DNA of 33,014 bases from Candidatus Kuenenia stuttgartensis. Lineage in GTDB: Bacteria; Gemmatimonadota; Gemmatimonadetes; Gemmatimonadales; Gemmatimonadaceae. The notes below the pieces were generated by a model. The model did not search any database, was not told where the DNA came from, and worked only from the letters and a program-made list of their open reading frames with translations. The position numbers were made by a program, and so were the translations under genes. The stretch is from assembly GCA_943330235.2 (NCBI GenBank), contig CALQGY020000033.1:1-33014 (forward strand). Reading direction: 5' to 3'. This document shows, piece after piece, positions 1 through 7,103 of this stretch; the first letter of the stretch is position 1; each line of letters starts with the position of its first letter.

Positions 1-185
1 ACGATTTCCTTTGCGAGCCGGTCGGGTGCCCAGGACATCAGGGTCGCGGCGCGAAACCCGCCACCCTTGGCGACGAGGCGCTGGGCGTAGAGGGCGCGAG
101 CACCTTTGTGATTGACGATGGCGTGCTGCACGAGAAAGACGCGGCGAGCCGCCGGGAGGGCGCGATAAAGAGAAGATTTCGACAT
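1..185 (-). CDS. Partial hypothetical protein, 5' end only
   Basis: An open frame on the minus strand starts at ATG 185-183 and runs off the left edge of the window without a stop, giving about 61 residues. The protein begins MSKSSLYRALPAARRVFLVQ and is basic (many Arg and Lys). Its codon use looks like that of the neighbouring genes, with G or C at most third positions. It is divergent from rpsP, with about 250 bases between the two starts. I see no strong Shine-Dalgarno sequence and do not recognise a family. In many bacteria ffh lies upstream of rpsP on the same strand; this gene is on the other strand and does not look like Ffh. Confidence 0.5.
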   Translation of the reverse strand, partial: MSKSSLYRALPAARRVFLVQHAIVNHKGARALYAQRLVAKGGGFRAATLMSWAPDRLAKEI

Positions 186-303
186 GGCGGTCAAACTAAC
201 GCAGCGAGGCGCGTCTGGGGGGCTGGGTGGTGCGACCGGTGCGTGCCGACCTTGCCAGTAGCGCCGCGCGCCGTCGGTTGGCTAAGTTGAAAGGCTGTCC
301 CTC

Positions 304-321
304 GCCCGCTGGATCGCGGGC
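304..321 (+). other. Small hairpin in the rpsP leader region
   Basis: GCCCGC (304-309) pairs perfectly with GCGGGC (316-321) around a 6-base loop, upstream of rpsP. It could be a leader structure of the ribosomal-protein operon mRNA or chance in GC-rich DNA. The rest of 186-437 must hold the rpsP promoter, but I see no convincing -35/-10 pair. Confidence 0.25.
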
Positions 322-437
322 TCTGAGTGCGTCCCGGAAACGCCGTGGGCGCGATGAGCTCAGGAGGTGGTGCGGCACGGCCCGTTCGCGGGCGTGCGGA
401 GCGCCGCCAGAACATCCATCGCACACAGGAACTCGAA

Positions 438-758
438 ATGGCCGTACGCATTCGCCTCCGCCGTGAAGGCCGGAAGAAGACCCCGATGTACCGCATTGTC
501 GTCGCTGAATCGACGTTCCCTCGCGATGGGCGTTTCATCGAGATCATCGGTCAGTATCAGCCGCGCAATGGCGGCGAGAACGCGATCAATCTCAAGATCG
601 ACCGCGTGAACTACTGGATGGACAACGGCGCGTTGCCGTCGGACACCGTGCGTTCGCTGCTGCGCCGCGCCGGCGTGATGAAGACGCGCCACGAAGCCCG
701 TCTGGCCGCCAAGCTGCAGGCCAGCGCGGTGGCCATGCCGAACGTCGAAGAGGCGTAA
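438..758 (+). CDS. rpsP: Small ribosomal subunit protein bS16
   Basis: This is the 30S subunit protein bS16 (106 residues), needed for assembly of the 16S rRNA 5' domain. The N-terminus MAVRIRLRREGRKKTPMYRI and the following segments VVAESTFPRDGRFIEIIGQY and INLKIDRVNYW are the family's hallmark. The start is ATG 438, preceded by an AGGA Shine-Dalgarno with about 7 bases of spacing. The frame stays open upstream to 327, but that extension lacks family similarity. The C-terminal Ala-rich tail (KLQASAVAMPNVEEA) is ordinary for the family. It heads rpsP-rimM-trmD, a conserved translation operon; rimM follows almost without a gap. Confidence 0.97.
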   Translation: MAVRIRLRREGRKKTPMYRIVVAESTFPRDGRFIEIIGQYQPRNGGENAINLKIDRVNYWMDNGALPSDTVRSLLRRAGVMKTRHEARLAAKLQASAVAMPNVEEA

Positions 759-774
759 GCTGGTCGAATACGCG

Positions 775-1296
775 GTGGTCGGCCGAGTGCGTCGCGCGCA
801 TGGGGTGCGCGGCGCGTGGGCCGTCGAAGTGATGACGGATGCGCCGGACGCGATTTTCGCGTCCGGCGCGATCGTTTTTGCCGGTGACCGAGCGGGCGCG
901 CTGAGCAAGGGCGCGGACGGTGCGCCGGTGGCGTTGACCGTCGAAGACGGCCGCCCGATGAACAAGGAGTGGCTGGTCCGTGTGCGCGAGATCAGCGATC
1001 GCGACATCGCCGACGTGTGGCGCGGGCGCTACCTGCTGGTGGACGTCGCGCGGATCCCTGCGCCCGGCGAGGACGAGGTGTACATCTTCTCGTTGATCGG
1101 CATGAAGGTCGAGGTCGCGGGGCAAGGCATGGTCGGCACCGTACGCGATGTCTACGACGCGCCGCAGGGGCTGCTGCTGGAGGTCGAGACGGCCACCGGC
1201 ACGCCGCTCGTACCGTGGCATCCGGAGATCATCGAGCGCATCGATGAAGAGGCGCGCGTGATCGTGCTGAAGCCGCTTGAGGGGCTGCTGGACTAG
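775..1296 (+). CDS. rimM: Ribosome maturation factor RimM
   Basis: RimM helps mature the 30S head (16S rRNA 3' domain near uS19). The 173-residue product has the N-terminal RimM barrel (VGRVRRAHGVRGAWAVEVMT, then a region ending in ISDRDIADVWRGRYLLVD) and the C-terminal PRC-like barrel (DEVYIFSLIGMKVEVAGQG through LVPWHPEIIERID). Both match the family in order and length. The start is uncertain. GTG 775 is the first conventional start, but it has no well-placed Shine-Dalgarno and would clip the first strand. CTG 760, in frame, lies 6 bases after AGAGG (749-753) and would give LVEYAVVGRV, closer to the usual N-terminus. It sits between rpsP and trmD in the same operon. Confidence 0.93.
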   Translation: MVGRVRRAHGVRGAWAVEVMTDAPDAIFASGAIVFAGDRAGALSKGADGAPVALTVEDGRPMNKEWLVRVREISDRDIADVWRGRYLLVDVARIPAPGEDEVYIFSLIGMKVEVAGQGMVGTVRDVYDAPQGLLLEVETATGTPLVPWHPEIIERIDEEARVIVLKPLEGLLD

Positions 1297-1306
1297 CTTC
1301 GCTCCC

Positions 1307-2089
1307 ATGCTGCGCATCAACATCGTGACCATTTTCCCCGAGTTCTTTGCCGGGCCGCTGTCGCTGAGTATTCCGGCGCGGGCGGCCGGCACCGGCGGTG
1401 TGTCGTACCGCGTGGTGGACTTGCGCGATTTCACGCACGATCGCCATCGCACGGTGGATGACTATCCGTTTGGCGGCGGCCCCGGGATGGTGATGAAGCC
1501 GGGGCCATTCTACGAGGCGGTTGACGCACTCGCGGCCAAGGCGCCCATCGTGATGCTCTCCCCGCGCGGAAAGCGCTTCTCGCACGCCGATGCGGTGCGC
1601 TTTGCGGAAGGGACCGAGCTCACCCTGCTGTGCGGCCACTACAAGGACGTGGACGAGCGGGTCGCCCAGCATCTCGCGACGGAGGAATTGTCGCTTGGCG
1701 ACTTCGTGTTGAGCGGTGGCGAGCCGGCCGCGCTGGCCATTGTCGACGCCGTGGTGCGGCTGCTGCCGGGCGCGATGGGGGACATTGAGAGTGCGCGCAC
1801 CGATTCGTTTTTCGGTCGCGGCATTAGTGCACCGAGCTACACGCGGCCCGCCGAGTATGCCGGCGTGAGCGTGCCAGAGGTGCTCATGGGCGGCGATCAC
1901 GCGAAGATCACCTCGTGGCGTGATGCGCAGAGCCTGGAACGGACGCGCGAGGCGGAAGCCCGCGACCGCCTGGCGTGGGCCGAACGAGAAGCGGCCATTG
2001 CGGTGCGCGAGGCGGCGATCGCCGAGGCGGAGCGGTTGCTGGCGGAGAAGGCCGCGCGGAAGGCGCGTAAGGGCAAACGACGCACCTGA
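1307..2089 (+). CDS. trmD: tRNA (guanine-N1)-methyltransferase TrmD
   Basis: TrmD uses S-adenosylmethionine to make m1G37 in tRNAs, preventing +1 frameshifting. The 260-residue product starts MLRINIVTIFPEFFAGPLSL and shows the SPOUT trefoil-knot hallmarks: GGGPGMVMKP, LLCGHYKDVDERV, LGDFVLSGGEPAALAIVDAV, then YTRPAEYAGVSVPEVLMGGD in the C-terminal domain. ATG 1307 gives the canonical N-terminus; the frame is open further upstream but overlaps the end of rimM. The last 50 or so residues are a charged Ala/Glu/Arg-rich helix (AEREAAIAVREAAIAEAERL) ending in a Lys/Arg tail. That is longer than in E. coli TrmD and probably a helical extension. It is the last gene of the operon: no rplS follows. 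Confidence 0.96.
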   Translation: MLRINIVTIFPEFFAGPLSLSIPARAAGTGGVSYRVVDLRDFTHDRHRTVDDYPFGGGPGMVMKPGPFYEAVDALAAKAPIVMLSPRGKRFSHADAVRFAEGTELTLLCGHYKDVDERVAQHLATEELSLGDFVLSGGEPAALAIVDAVVRLLPGAMGDIESARTDSFFGRGISAPSYTRPAEYAGVSVPEVLMGGDHAKITSWRDAQSLERTREAEARDRLAWAEREAAIAVREAAIAEAERLLAEKAARKARKGKRRT

Positions 2090-2138
2090 CGTACCGCGGA
2101 CGCGTGGAGGCGCTGCGGGGCCGCCACGCGCGTCAGGT
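2084..2138. terminator. Bidirectional hairpin between convergent trmD and the exported protein gene
   Basis: ACCTGACG (2084-2091) pairs with CGTCAGGT (2131-2138), and inside it CGCGTGG (2101-2107) pairs with CCACGCG (2124-2130). The outer stem starts within the end of trmD and finishes just before the stop of the convergent minus-strand gene. No long T run follows, so it may act with Rho or simply as an mRNA end-protecting structure. Confidence 0.55.
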
Positions 2139-2143
2139 TGGCA

Positions 2144-2623
2144 TCACGGTCGCGCGCGTGTTCCGCTGACCGGGGTAGAGGCGGGGGCGTCCATCATCGG
2201 CAGCTGACGGGTCAAGGTTCCGGTGAGTACATCGCCCGACGCCTGCAGCGTCCACGTGCTCGTGATCTTCTGCACGTGTTCCTCACCGTTCATGTTCAAC
2301 CGCGCTTCCTGCTGCTGCGTGAAGGTGGCGGTGCCATTGGCCACGCGTCCGCCAAAATTGGCGATTGGGACCGCTGTGCCATCCGGACGCGGGGGGAGCA
2401 CCAGCTTGACGATGAGGGAGTCGGCCGATGCGGCGATGATCATCCGGCCCTTGCCCATGATCTTGGTGACGACGTCGTTCTCAATGTTCTCGCCGCGCAC
2501 GTACTCAATGTCCCAGGCGCCGATGACCGACGGCGCCGCCTGAGCCTGCAGGGGGGCGACGAACGTGGGTGCAAACACGGTTGCCGCGAGCAGCAGCGTT
2601 CCGGCGGTGAGTCGGCGAGTCAT
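2144..2623 (-). CDS. Exported protein of unknown function
   Basis: A 159-residue protein with a clear Sec signal peptide: MTRRLTAGTLLLAATVFAPT, then a likely cleavage near PLQAQA. The mature part (SVIGAWDIEYVRGENIEND, a hydrophobic strand, then GGRVANGTATFTQQQEARLN and HVQKITSTWTLQASGDVLTG) reads as alternating strands, consistent with a small lipocalin-like or other beta barrel. That fold is a guess from pattern only. ATG 2623 is chosen because it begins the signal peptide directly; the upstream open frame to 2965 runs antisense into the next gene. It is divergent from the FAD oxidoreductase at 2703, and I do not recognise a family. Confidence 0.7.
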   Translation of the reverse strand: MTRRLTAGTLLLAATVFAPTFVAPLQAQAAPSVIGAWDIEYVRGENIENDVVTKIMGKGRMIIAASADSLIVKLVLPPRPDGTAVPIANFGGRVANGTATFTQQQEARLNMNGEEHVQKITSTWTLQASGDVLTGTLTRQLPMMDAPASTPVSGTRARP

Positions 2624-2665
2624 GGATGCCTGCGTGGTGGGGGAAGACGAACCTGCCGCTGCAAT

Positions 2666-2695
2666 CTGACATGGGGAAAGGGCACGGGCTATTCT
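2666..2695 (+). promoter_or_regulatory. Sigma70-type promoter giving a probable leaderless mRNA
   Basis: CTGACA (2666-2671, five of six matches to TTGACA) is followed after 18 bases by TATTCT (2690-2695). Only seven bases separate the -10 box from ATG 2703, so transcription would begin at or within a base or two of the start codon. There is no Shine-Dalgarno before that ATG, which fits leaderless translation. Confidence 0.5.
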
Positions 2696-2702
2696 TCCCG
2701 CC

Positions 2703-4091
2703 ATGCCTAGAACGACCGATGTGGTGATCTGCGGTGCCGGCATTGCGGGGGTTGCGGCTGCGCATGCGCTGGCGGTGACGCACGGCGTGCGGAATGTCGT
2801 GCTCGTGGACGAGCGGCCGCCGCTCACGCTCACGAGTGACAAGTCCACCGAGGCGTACCGCAACTGGTGGCCGGGCCCGGACGATGCGATGGTGCGGTTC
2901 ATGAACCGCAGCATCGATCTGCTGGAGCAGTGGGCCGATGCGAGTGACAACCGGTTCCTGCTCAACCGGCGCGGCTATCTGTACACCACTGCCGATCCGG
3001 CGAAGGCGGCGCAGATGCGCCTCGACGCGCAGCGTGCGGAGCTTCAGGGGGCCGGGCGGGTGCGCGAGTATCGCTCGGTGGCGGATGCCGCGACGTACCG
3101 GCGCAGCGAGTCCGTGGGGTACACCGACCATCCAACGGGGGCGGATCTCTTTCTCGATGCGGATGCCATCGCCGAGCACTTTCCGTTTTTGTCGCGTGAT
3201 ATCGTGGCGGTGTTGCATGCGCGCCGCTGCGGCTGGATGAGCGGCCAGCAGCTCGGGATGTATCTGCTGGAGGAGTCGCGTGCGGCCGGCGTCACGGTGC
3301 TGAACGGACGCGTGGAGGCCGTGGATGTGCAGCACGGACGCGTGGCCGGTGTGACGGTGGCGGGGGCCGACGGCACGACGACGCCGCTCGCGACGCCGGT
3401 GTTCGTCAACAGTGCAGGGCCGTTCGCGCGCTCGGTCTCGGCGCTGCTGAACATCGACCTGCCGCTGTTCTCCGAGATGCATCTGAAGGTGGCGTTCGAA
3501 GACACGCTCGGCGTGGTGGATCGTGGCACCGGCCTCGTGATTTTGGATGACGCGCAGTCATTGGCGTGGAGCGACGACGAACGCGCCGAGTTCGCGGCAG
3601 ACGACGAGACGCGCTGGCTGACCGAGCCGCTACCGGCGGGGATTCACCTCCGGCCGGAAGGCTACGGGCAGAGCCGCACCATGCTGATGTTATGGGACTA
3701 CCACAGCGCACACCGCTTTGATGCGCCGGTGTTGCCGTTGCCGGATGATCCGTTCTATCCCGAAGTGGTCATGCGCGGCATGGTGCGCTTGGCGCCGGGG
3801 CTCGCGGCGTATGTCGATCGATTGCCGCCGGTGTATGTGGACGGCGGGTACTACACAAAGACCGCGGAGAACCGTCCCCTCATCGGACCGCTGGCCGTCG
3901 AGGGGGCGTATGTGAACGCCGCCTTCTCCGGCTATGGGCTGATGGCGGCTCCTGCGGCGGCGGAATTGCTCGCGGCGCAGATCGTGGGGAGTGCGGTGCC
4001 CGACTACGCGGGGGCATTTGCGCTCGCGCGCTACAACGACCCACGCTACCGCGCGATGCTGGCCGACTGGGGGAACACCGGCCAGCTCTAA
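2703..4091 (+). CDS. FAD-dependent oxidoreductase, DAO/sarcosine oxidase-like
   Basis: A 462-residue flavoprotein of the D-amino-acid oxidase fold. The dinucleotide-binding motif GAGIAG is at residues 11-16 in TDVVICGAGIAGVAAAHALA, and the second strand ends VVLVDERPP. The segment TSDKSTEAYRNWWPGPDDAM follows. The C-terminal FAD-contacting region reads YYTKTAENRPLIGPL then YVNAAFSGYGLMAAPAAAEL. Family members oxidise amines or amino acids such as sarcosine, dimethylglycine, glycine or proline; the substrate cannot be read from sequence. There is no signal peptide, so it should be cytoplasmic. The downstream neighbours on the other strand are an aminotransferase homologue and a prolyl aminopeptidase, which hints at amino-acid or peptide catabolism. 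Confidence 0.85.
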   Translation: MPRTTDVVICGAGIAGVAAAHALAVTHGVRNVVLVDERPPLTLTSDKSTEAYRNWWPGPDDAMVRFMNRSIDLLEQWADASDNRFLLNRRGYLYTTADPAKAAQMRLDAQRAELQGAGRVREYRSVADAATYRRSESVGYTDHPTGADLFLDADAIAEHFPFLSRDIVAVLHARRCGWMSGQQLGMYLLEESRAAGVTVLNGRVEAVDVQHGRVAGVTVAGADGTTTPLATPVFVNSAGPFARSVSALLNIDLPLFSEMHLKVAFEDTLGVVDRGTGLVILDDAQSLAWSDDERAEFAADDETRWLTEPLPAGIHLRPEGYGQSRTMLMLWDYHSAHRFDAPVLPLPDDPFYPEVVMRGMVRLAPGLAAYVDRLPPVYVDGGYYTKTAENRPLIGPLAVEGAYVNAAFSGYGLMAAPAAAELLAAQIVGSAVPDYAGAFALARYNDPRYRAMLADWGNTGQL

Positions 4092-4092
4092 T

Positions 4093-4106
4093 CGCCGCGT
4101 GCGGCG
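4093..4106. terminator. Short hairpin between convergent genes
   Basis: CGCCG (4093-4097) pairs with CGGCG (4102-4106) around CGTG, in the 27-base gap between the converging FAD oxidoreductase and class V aminotransferase genes. It has no T tract, and five GC pairs could arise by chance. Confidence 0.25.
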
Positions 4107-4118
4107 CGTGAGCCCGTG

Positions 4119-5369
4119 CTAGCCCGCGATTTCGCGGATGGCGCGCACGAGCGTGTCGAGTTCTTGCGTGGTAGTGAATAGCTGCGGCGCGATGCGTACG
4201 CCGGTCACGCCAGCGGTATCGATGGCCACCGTCCACACTTTATACTTGTCGAACAGGACCTTGGCGAGTTCGCCCGGGGGCATGCCGACAATGCCGACGT
4301 TCGCGATGGCGCCGGTTCGCTTGGGATCGGTGGGCGTGAATAGCACCACGTTCTTGTGCCCGCGCACCTTGGTGGTCCAGTACTGCTGCAGCCAGCGCAA
4401 GCGCGCTTCCTTACGCGCAATCCCGATGCTCTCGTGATACGCGATGGCGTCGAGAATGGTGAGGTCGGTGTGCACGGGATGTGTGCCCGTGTGATTGAGT
4501 TTGCGGATATCGTCCACCGCGGCCCCCTCATCGCCGAACATCGGCCACAGCGCGGCGATGCGGGACTTCTTGACGTACAACATGCCCGCCCCCAACGGCG
4601 TGCCCAGCCACTTATGCAGGCTGGCGCCGTAGTAGTCGCAGTCGAGATCCGGCATGCGGAAGTCGAACTGCGCGAAGGCGTGCGCGCCGTCCACCATCAC
4701 GGGAACGCCCTTGGCGTGCGCCATATCGCAGATCGCCCGCACCGGCAGCACGTGCCCCGTGATGTTGATCATGTGCGAGATCATCAGCAGCCGGGTCTTC
4801 GGCGTGATGGCATTGGCATACACCTGCACGACCTCCGCGTCGGACCGCGGATCGAACGGCACCGTGACGGCGGTGTTGGTGATGCCCCAGCGACGCCCCA
4901 TGAGCTTGAACTGATCGAGCATCGCGCCGTAATCGTGCACCGCCATGACCGCGTGGTCACCGGGCTTCCAGTCGAAGCCGGCAATGACCGTGTCGAGCGA
5001 TTCGGTCGTGTTGCGCGTGATGATGAGTTCATCCGCGCCGCACCCAGCCATCTGCGCCAGCCGTTCCTGCGCGAGCCGCTTGTTGTCGGCCTGCACCGTG
5101 CGCATATACCGCGCGGCTAAGACGTTCACTTCTTTCACGTGCGCAATGAACTTCTCGAGTACCGGCTCCGACTGCATGGAGTAGTAGCCGTTCTCGAGGT
5201 TGATGTACGCGGGGGTGAGCAGATACTGCGATCGCAGCGTGTCCCAGAAGTCGGCGCGTGCGGCGAGATCCGTCGCGGATAACCGATTGAACGCGGCGAG
5301 TTGGCTCGGCGCGAAGAGGAGACTCAGCGAGGCACCGCCCAGAGTACGCACGAAGTCACGCTTGAGCAT
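4119..5369 (-). CDS. Exported class V aminotransferase-fold PLP protein
   Basis: A 416-residue PLP-dependent fold-type I protein of the class V group (isopenicillin-N epimerase, cysteine desulfurase and kynureninase relatives). Visible motifs are NLENGYYSMQSEPV near residue 60, TRNTTESLDTVIAGF, VMVDGAHAFAQ (Asp227 for the PLP ring nitrogen, with His230) and GASLHKWLGTPLGAGML with the probable Schiff-base Lys253. The N-terminus LKRDFVRTLGGASLSLLFAP resembles a Tat signal with Lys-Arg in place of Arg-Arg. This suggests export already folded with PLP bound, but it is a weak variant. The gene is 32 bases downstream of the exported aminopeptidase gene on the same strand and is probably co-transcribed. 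The reaction is unknown: epimerase, desulfurase or lyase are all possible. Confidence 0.82.
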   Translation of the reverse strand: MLKRDFVRTLGGASLSLLFAPSQLAAFNRLSATDLAARADFWDTLRSQYLLTPAYINLENGYYSMQSEPVLEKFIAHVKEVNVLAARYMRTVQADNKRLAQERLAQMAGCGADELIITRNTTESLDTVIAGFDWKPGDHAVMAVHDYGAMLDQFKLMGRRWGITNTAVTVPFDPRSDAEVVQVYANAITPKTRLLMISHMINITGHVLPVRAICDMAHAKGVPVMVDGAHAFAQFDFRMPDLDCDYYGASLHKWLGTPLGAGMLYVKKSRIAALWPMFGDEGAAVDDIRKLNHTGTHPVHTDLTILDAIAYHESIGIARKEARLRWLQQYWTTKVRGHKNVVLFTPTDPKRTGAIANVGIVGMPPGELAKVLFDKYKVWTVAIDTAGVTGVRIAPQLFTTTQELDTLVRAIREIAG

Positions 5370-5401
5370 GGAACGATCCGGAGAGAGGGGCGAACGGGCG
5401 G

Positions 5402-6907
5402 TCAGGGCTGCGTGGCGGGGCGACGCTTCATCAACGCTTCGATCTCACCGATTTCACGCGGCACCATCGAGAGGCGCTCAAGGCCCTTGTCGGTAATGAG
5501 GTAGTCGTCCTCAATCCGGATGCCGGTGTTTTGATATTTCAGCACGGTCGCGCGCACCTTGGCGATGAAGACGCGGTTCTTGGGCGTATCCGGCAGCACA
5601 TCCAGGGCGCGCGTGCTGATGTAGATGCCGGGCTCGATCGTGAACGCGTCACCCACCTGATAGGTCGCCGCGGCGCCGGTACCTTGGATGGGATCGTGGA
5701 CCTCGAGACCGATGCCGTGCGAAATGCCGTGGATCATCCACAGGTTTGACTGTTTGCACGGCGCGGGATTGGCTTCGCAGTTCGACGGCCACGGTGGATC
5801 GAACATGGCGTCCACGCTCTCCACCAATCCGAGGGCCGCGAGTCCACGGGCGCGCACGGCCACCGAGGAATCCGTCGCCGCGCGCACCTTCATACCCGGC
5901 TTCGAGAATCGTTCGGCGATATCCTGCGCGTCGCGCACCAGCTGGTACAGCTGCCGCTGCTCCGGTGTGTACGTACCGCTGACCGGTATGGTACGGGTGA
6001 TATCGGCCGCGTAGCCGTGAAATTCTGCAGCGGCATCCATCACGACCAAGTCGCCGGGCTTCACCGGATCGGAATCCTTCATGTAATGCAGCTGCGTGCC
6101 GTTGATGCCGGAACCCACGATGGAGCCGTAGGCCGGACGCGCGGCGCCGCGTCGCGTGAACTCATACTCGAGCGCTGCGCGTAGCTCGTACTCATGCAGC
6201 GGGTTGGCCGTCAGCATCGCTGCGCGATGGCCTTCGGCGCTGATCTCGGCGGCCTGCCGTATGAGCGCCTGCTCGGCGTCAGACTTCTTCGCGCGCAATT
6301 GCAGTACCAGCTGGATGCCATTCCGGACGTTCAGCGACGGATGCTTGGCCACCAGCGTTCGTATGGTCGCCTGCCCGCGCGTGAGCGAGTCATCGCGCGC
6401 GAAGTCCATCGTCTCGACGTCCGGGATCTGATAGAACGGAAGCCCAGTGTCGGCGAGCGAATCGAGCACAAACGCGAGCGCGCTGAAGACGCGCGCCGGC
6501 ATGCCCGTGCGCGCGACACTGGTGGCGGGCTCGGTGCGACGGCCGTAGTAGAACGCGGTGCGCGGATCGATGGGCGAGAGAAACAGCGTACTCTGCGCTT
6601 GCTTGCCGCGCACCACCATCACCAGCGCGGCGTCGGGTTCGTCGAACTCGGTGAGATAGCGGAAGCTGGGCAGCTGAAAAAACGTCGTGAAGTCGTGGAC
6701 GAGTTCACGGCCGCCGAAGGCGACCACCACGCCGCTGTCTACGCGAGCGGCGAGGGCGGCACGACGGGCGGCGGTTTCCGCCAGGGTGATCGTCGGCGCG
6801 ACCGCGCCGCGGGCGGTGGATGGTGCCGGCGTCCGTGACTGGGCCAGCGACGGCGAGGCCGTCAGTGCCGTCGCGAGGGCGACGAGCGAGAGCGTCAGGG
6901 CGCGCAT
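5402..6907 (-). CDS. Exported Xaa-Pro aminopeptidase (M24 family)
   Basis: A 501-residue dimetal aminopeptidase P homologue that should release N-terminal residues preceding proline. A Sec signal peptide (MRALTLSLVALATALTASPS, cleavage near LAQS) is followed by the aminopeptidase P N-terminal domain (about residues 45-200) and the pita-bread catalytic domain. All five expected metal ligands appear: MDAAAEFHGYAAD with Asp291 and Asp302 eleven residues apart, as in E. coli PepP; His in HGISHGIGLEVHD; Glu in FTIEPGIYI; and Glu in GIRIEDDYLIT. An insert containing CEANPAPCKQ precedes the His motif and could hold a disulfide. It is the upstream gene of a pair with the PLP protein, probably acting on peptides in the periplasm. 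Confidence 0.93.
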   Translation of the reverse strand: MRALTLSLVALATALTASPSLAQSRTPAPSTARGAVAPTITLAETAARRAALAARVDSGVVVAFGGRELVHDFTTFFQLPSFRYLTEFDEPDAALVMVVRGKQAQSTLFLSPIDPRTAFYYGRRTEPATSVARTGMPARVFSALAFVLDSLADTGLPFYQIPDVETMDFARDDSLTRGQATIRTLVAKHPSLNVRNGIQLVLQLRAKKSDAEQALIRQAAEISAEGHRAAMLTANPLHEYELRAALEYEFTRRGAARPAYGSIVGSGINGTQLHYMKDSDPVKPGDLVVMDAAAEFHGYAADITRTIPVSGTYTPEQRQLYQLVRDAQDIAERFSKPGMKVRAATDSSVAVRARGLAALGLVESVDAMFDPPWPSNCEANPAPCKQSNLWMIHGISHGIGLEVHDPIQGTGAAATYQVGDAFTIEPGIYISTRALDVLPDTPKNRVFIAKVRATVLKYQNTGIRIEDDYLITDKGLERLSMVPREIGEIEALMKRRPATQP

Positions 6908-7058
6908 GAAGTCGGATTGAGGGGCGAAGCAATGCGGTCGGTCGGATGCGGGCGTGCCGCGGGACCGACGCGACTCCCGAGCATGGATGTAGAGAATGGT
7001 TCCCCACGGAGAGGACCGTCAAGGCCGTACATCACCCGTCGCTCCCGGAGACTCGTGA

Positions 7059-7077
7059 TGCCGGACGTCTTCCGGCA
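7059..7077 (+). other. Hairpin in the leader of the MFS gene
   Basis: TGCCGGA (7059-7065) pairs perfectly with TCCGGCA (7071-7077) around CGTCT, 26 bases before the MFS start codon. It could be an mRNA leader structure; it is too far from the upstream minus-strand gene to be that gene's terminator. I recognise no riboswitch in 6908-7103. Confidence 0.3.
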
Positions 7078-7103
7078 CCACGGTCCCTGTGTAGGTTCGT
7101 GCG

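Noticed and set aside
6908..7103. Riboswitch upstream of the MFS transporter
   Set aside because: Only one short stem is visible and no known aptamer core could be recognised.
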